Assembly: GCA_947489195.1 (NCBI GenBank)
Contig: CANLCT010000041.1
Coordinates: forward strand, 1-39,323
From: an uncultured Aquimarina sp.
GTDB taxonomy: Bacteria; Bacteroidota; Bacteroidia; Flavobacteriales; Flavobacteriaceae
Length of the DNA: 39,323 bases
Direction: 5' to 3'
The position numbers were made by a program, and so were the translations under genes. The notes beneath the pieces were generated by a model. That model searched no databases. It worked only from the letters and a program-made list of their open reading frames with translations, and was not told the DNA's origin. Positions 36,937 to 39,323 of the stretch are shown piece by piece. Within the stretch, counting starts at the first letter, position 1. Each line of letters begins with the position of its first letter.

Positions 36937-38520
36937 ATGTCTATGTTTAAGTATATTAAAAATGATTTACCTGCTAGTATAGTAGTATTTTTTGTGGCTT
37001 TACCTTTGTGTTTAGGAATTGCATTAGCTAGTGGGGCACCTCCTTTTGCAGGAATGATTGCAGGGATAATAGGAGGTATAGTAGTAGGAAGTTTAAGTGG
37101 TTCACACATAGGTGTTAGTGGACCAGCTGCCGGTTTAGCGGCAATAGTACTCACGGCTATTACCAGTTTAGGAGGCTATGAAAATTTTTTGGTAGCAGTA
37201 GTAATAGGAGGGGTGATTCAAATTGTTTTTGGGATTTTAAAAGCAGGAGTTATTGGTTATTACTTTCCAAACTCGGTAATTAAAGGAATGTTAGTTGGAA
37301 TTGGAATTATAATTATTTTAAAAGAAATCCCTTACTTTTTTGGATACGATAAAACTGTAGGAGGTCAATTTTCTTTCTTTAAAATAGAATTTGAATCACT
37401 TTTTACTCCCGTACTAAATTCAATTGGTAATCCGTCTTTGGGGCCAGTAATGATAGGAGTTTTTGCCTTGTTATTAATTATTTTTTGGAATAGTGTTTTA
37501 GCAAAAAAATCTAAAATATTTACACTTATTCAAGGTCCATTTGCTGCGGTAGTTTTAGGGGTAGTTTATGTTATAATTACACAAGGTAATGATAGTATTG
37601 GTATTGCCGCGAACCATTTAGTAAAAGTTCCAGTTCCAGATAGTTTCGATTCTTTTATTGGACAATTTAGTTTTCCAAATTTTAGTGTTATTACAAAACC
37701 AGAAGTATGGATTACTGGTTTTACCATAGCATTAGTAGCAAGTTTAGAAACTTTATTGTGTGTTGAAGCTACGGATAAAATTGACCCAAGAAAGCGAGTT
37801 ACTCCAACAAATAGAGAATTATTAGCGCAAGGTACTGGTAACGTATTATCAGGTTTAATAGGAGGTTTGCCAATTACTCAAGTAATTGTTCGAAGTTCGG
37901 CAAATATACAATCGGGAGGACAAACCAAGTTATCGGCTATTGTTCATGGTTTTTTATTATTGATTTCAATATTATTGATACCAAACTTATTAAATTTAAT
38001 ACCGTATTCTGTACTTGCGGCTATACTTTTAATAGTGGGGTATAAATTGGCCCATCCATCAAAGTTTAAAAAAATGTTTTCTTTAGGATGGAAACAATGG
38101 CTTCCATTTATAATTACAGTACTATTAATAGTAGCAACTGATTTATTATTAGGAATAGGTATTGGATTAGCTGTTGGAATTTTGATAGTTTTAATAAAAA
38201 GTTACCAAAACTCTCACTTTTTGCATATTAGAGAAACTGACGATGAATTTCATAATGTGAAAATGGAATTAGCTGAAGAATTAACTTTCTTTAATAAAGG
38301 AGCCATTATGAGAGAGTTAGAGGCTTTACCAAAAAATACACAATTAGAAATAAATATTCTTAAAACACGATACCTTGATAATGATATTGTTGAAGTATTA
38401 GAGGATTTTCTTGAAAAAGCAAAAAATAGAGAAATCAATATTAAATTAGTTTCAAAAGAAGGGGTTATAGAAAATCCAGAAAGTTTTGTCGATTTTTTTA
38501 AGAATAATTCTAAAAATTAA
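36937..38520 (+). CDS. SulP-family inorganic anion transporter, probably bicarbonate
   Basis: A 527-residue inner-membrane SulP transporter, choosing the ATG at 36937 (MSMFKYIKNDLPAS) over the in-frame GTG at 36883, because family members begin with this cytoplasmic segment. The membrane domain (residues about 5-415) has the family signatures LPLCLGIALASGAPPFAGMI, GSLSGSHIGVSGPAAGLAAI, the LETLLCVEATDKIDPRKR segment and the GNVLSGLIGGLPITQVIVRS helix. The C-terminal part (about 430-527, AEELTFFNKGAIMRELEALP ... NIKLVSKEG) is a STAS domain. SulP proteins move sulfate, bicarbonate or similar anions. A carbonic anhydrase gene 20 bases downstream points to bicarbonate, a pairing well known for this family. 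The spacing implies co-transcription. Confidence 0.93.
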   Translation: MSMFKYIKNDLPASIVVFFVALPLCLGIALASGAPPFAGMIAGIIGGIVVGSLSGSHIGVSGPAAGLAAIVLTAITSLGGYENFLVAVVIGGVIQIVFGILKAGVIGYYFPNSVIKGMLVGIGIIIILKEIPYFFGYDKTVGGQFSFFKIEFESLFTPVLNSIGNPSLGPVMIGVFALLLIIFWNSVLAKKSKIFTLIQGPFAAVVLGVVYVIITQGNDSIGIAANHLVKVPVPDSFDSFIGQFSFPNFSVITKPEVWITGFTIALVASLETLLCVEATDKIDPRKRVTPTNRELLAQGTGNVLSGLIGGLPITQVIVRSSANIQSGGQTKLSAIVHGFLLLISILLIPNLLNLIPYSVLAAILLIVGYKLAHPSKFKKMFSLGWKQWLPFIITVLLIVATDLLLGIGIGLAVGILIVLIKSYQNSHFLHIRETDDEFHNVKMELAEELTFFNKGAIMRELEALPKNTQLEINILKTRYLDNDIVEVLEDFLEKAKNREINIKLVSKEGVIENPESFVDFFKNNSKN

Positions 38521-38540
38521 TTTTTGAAAGTTAAAAAGAT

Positions 38541-39173
38541 ATGAAAGCACATACAAAAGAAACCCAAGCATTAATGACACCAGAGGGTGCATTAATAGCT
38601 TTGCAGGAAGGGAATGAGCGTTTTGTTACAAGTAAAATGCTTAAGAGAGATTTGAATAGTCAGGTAGTAGAAACAGCCTCGGGGCAATACCCATTTGCTA
38701 CTGTTTTGCATTGTATAGATTCAAGAGTATCGGCAGAGCTGATTTTTGATCAAGGTATAGGAGATCTTTTTAGTATTCGTATTGCTGGTAATTTTGTAAA
38801 CGAAGATATTTTAGGAAGTATGGAATTTGCCTGTAAGCTTGCCGGAACAAGGGTATTAGTCGTATTAGGGCATACAGCTTGTGGAGCAGTAAAAGGAGCA
38901 TGTGATCATGCTCGTTTAGGTAATTTAACAGCATTAATTAATAAAATAGAGCCAGCTGTTGAGGCAGTTACAGAACCAAAAGAAGAAGTTTCAAGAACTT
39001 CTAAAAATATTGATTTTGTAAATGAAGTAGCTAAAAAGAATGTTGAAATGACACTTAATACCATTAGAAAAGATAGCCCTGTATTAAAAGACTTAGAAGA
39101 TAATGGTGAATTACAAATTATTGGAGGTATGTACAATATTAGTTCGGGCGTTGTTGAATTTTATGAAGGATAA
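38541..39173 (+). CDS. Beta-class carbonic anhydrase
   Basis: A 210-residue beta-carbonic anhydrase (CO2 + H2O to HCO3- + H+). The zinc site is complete: C58 and D60 in HCIDSR (R62 orients the aspartate), and H111 and C114 in GHTACGAVKGA. The opening ALIALQEGNERFVTSKML and the IRIAGNFVNEDILGSMEFAC segment are typical. The end, GGMYNISSGVVEFYEG, is the usual C-terminal strand. There is no signal peptide, so it acts in the cytoplasm, interconverting CO2 and the bicarbonate carried by the SulP transporter encoded just upstream. A terminator follows at once, closing the operon. Confidence 0.96.
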   Translation: MKAHTKETQALMTPEGALIALQEGNERFVTSKMLKRDLNSQVVETASGQYPFATVLHCIDSRVSAELIFDQGIGDLFSIRIAGNFVNEDILGSMEFACKLAGTRVLVVLGHTACGAVKGACDHARLGNLTALINKIEPAVEAVTEPKEEVSRTSKNIDFVNEVAKKNVEMTLNTIRKDSPVLKDLEDNGELQIIGGMYNISSGVVEFYEG

Positions 39174-39196
39174 AATATAATAATAATTGTATTAAT

Positions 39197-39226
39197 AAAA
39201 ATGCCGCTATAATAAGCGGCATTTTT
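39197..39226 (+). terminator. Rho-independent terminator after the carbonic anhydrase gene
   Basis: ATGCCGCT (39201-39208) pairs with AGCGGCAT (39215-39222), extended by flanking A/T pairs, around a 6-base loop, followed by a T run. It begins about 24 bases after the stop codon. Confidence 0.9.
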
Positions 39227-39288
39227 ATTTTGGTTGATAGCTCAAAAGGCGTATTCAGAGAATAGCCTGATTCTCAAAAATTATACAT

Positions 39289-39323
39289 AAAAAATCCAAA
39301 ATTTGATAAATTCAAGTTTTGGA
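39289..39323 (-). terminator. Minus-strand terminator of a gene beyond the right edge
   Basis: TCCAAAATTTGA (39295-39306) and TCAAGTTTTGGA (39312-39323) form a 12-bp stem with one mismatch. On the minus strand the hairpin is followed by six Ts (39294-39289). This is the layout of a terminator for a convergent gene lying just outside the window. Confidence 0.7.

Noticed and set aside
39256..39274. Hairpin GAGAAT/ATTCTC as a terminator
   Set aside because: Only six base pairs and no T run on the plus strand; the real terminators are at 39197-39226 and 39289-39323.

Overview
The window looks like the chromosome of an AT-rich marine-type member of the Flavobacteriaceae (Bacteroidota). The signs are a SusC/SusD pair, Bacteroidota-style lipoprotein signals, two proteins with type IX secretion (T9SS) type A sorting domains, a giant SprB-repeat protein, a TANFOR-like/fn3 polymorphic-toxin protein, and TAnnTTTG-type -7 promoter elements. 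All assignments come from reading the sequence; no database search was run.

Layout. (1) Bases 1-96 are the 3' end of a 5S rRNA gene and its terminator, so an rRNA operon lies just to the left. (2) Bases 190-660 hold two abutting minus-strand transposase fragments, one ISL3-like and one IS66-like. (3) 1000-5654 is a SusC/SusD outer-membrane uptake pair closed by a strong terminator, followed by a large FG-GAP/VCBS plus ASPIC/UnbV lipoprotein (5775-9122). (4) 9137-10079 is a cluster of palindromic intergenic repeats with an unusual 53/160 bp rhythm. (5) 10270-32470 is a very tightly packed six-gene operon of about 22 kb. It encodes a 1667-aa exported protein of unknown family, an fn3 protein, a 2430-aa SprB-repeat T9SS cargo, a probable outer-membrane barrel with a helical tail, a 1652-aa TANFOR-like/fn3/zincin protein with an AT-rich variable C-terminus ending in a possible ADP-ribosyltransferase-like toxin domain, and a 128-aa probable immunity protein. 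(6) A convergent DUF4291 gene (32445-33035) is followed by a second cluster of the same repeats (33200-33697), in the same orientation as the first. (7) 33771-35996 (minus) is a secreted beta-helix, pectate-lyase-like/DUF4955 protein with a T9SS sorting domain. (8) 36470-39173 is a small membrane protein, a SulP anion transporter and a beta-carbonic anhydrase, probably a bicarbonate/CO2 handling operon, ended by a terminator. A second terminator on the minus strand at the right edge implies a convergent gene outside the window.

The most interesting region is the 10270-32470 operon. Its first five products all carry export signals, the genes overlap or are separated by at most 8 bases, and the last two genes have the architecture of a polymorphic toxin-immunity pair. 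I interpret it as a surface-displayed or secreted toxin system in which one T9SS-sorted giant adhesin, an outer-membrane protein and two further large exported proteins work with a toxin-bearing protein that lacks its own T9SS sorting domain. That interpretation is inference. The domain layout, gene packing and composition shift are visible in the sequence.
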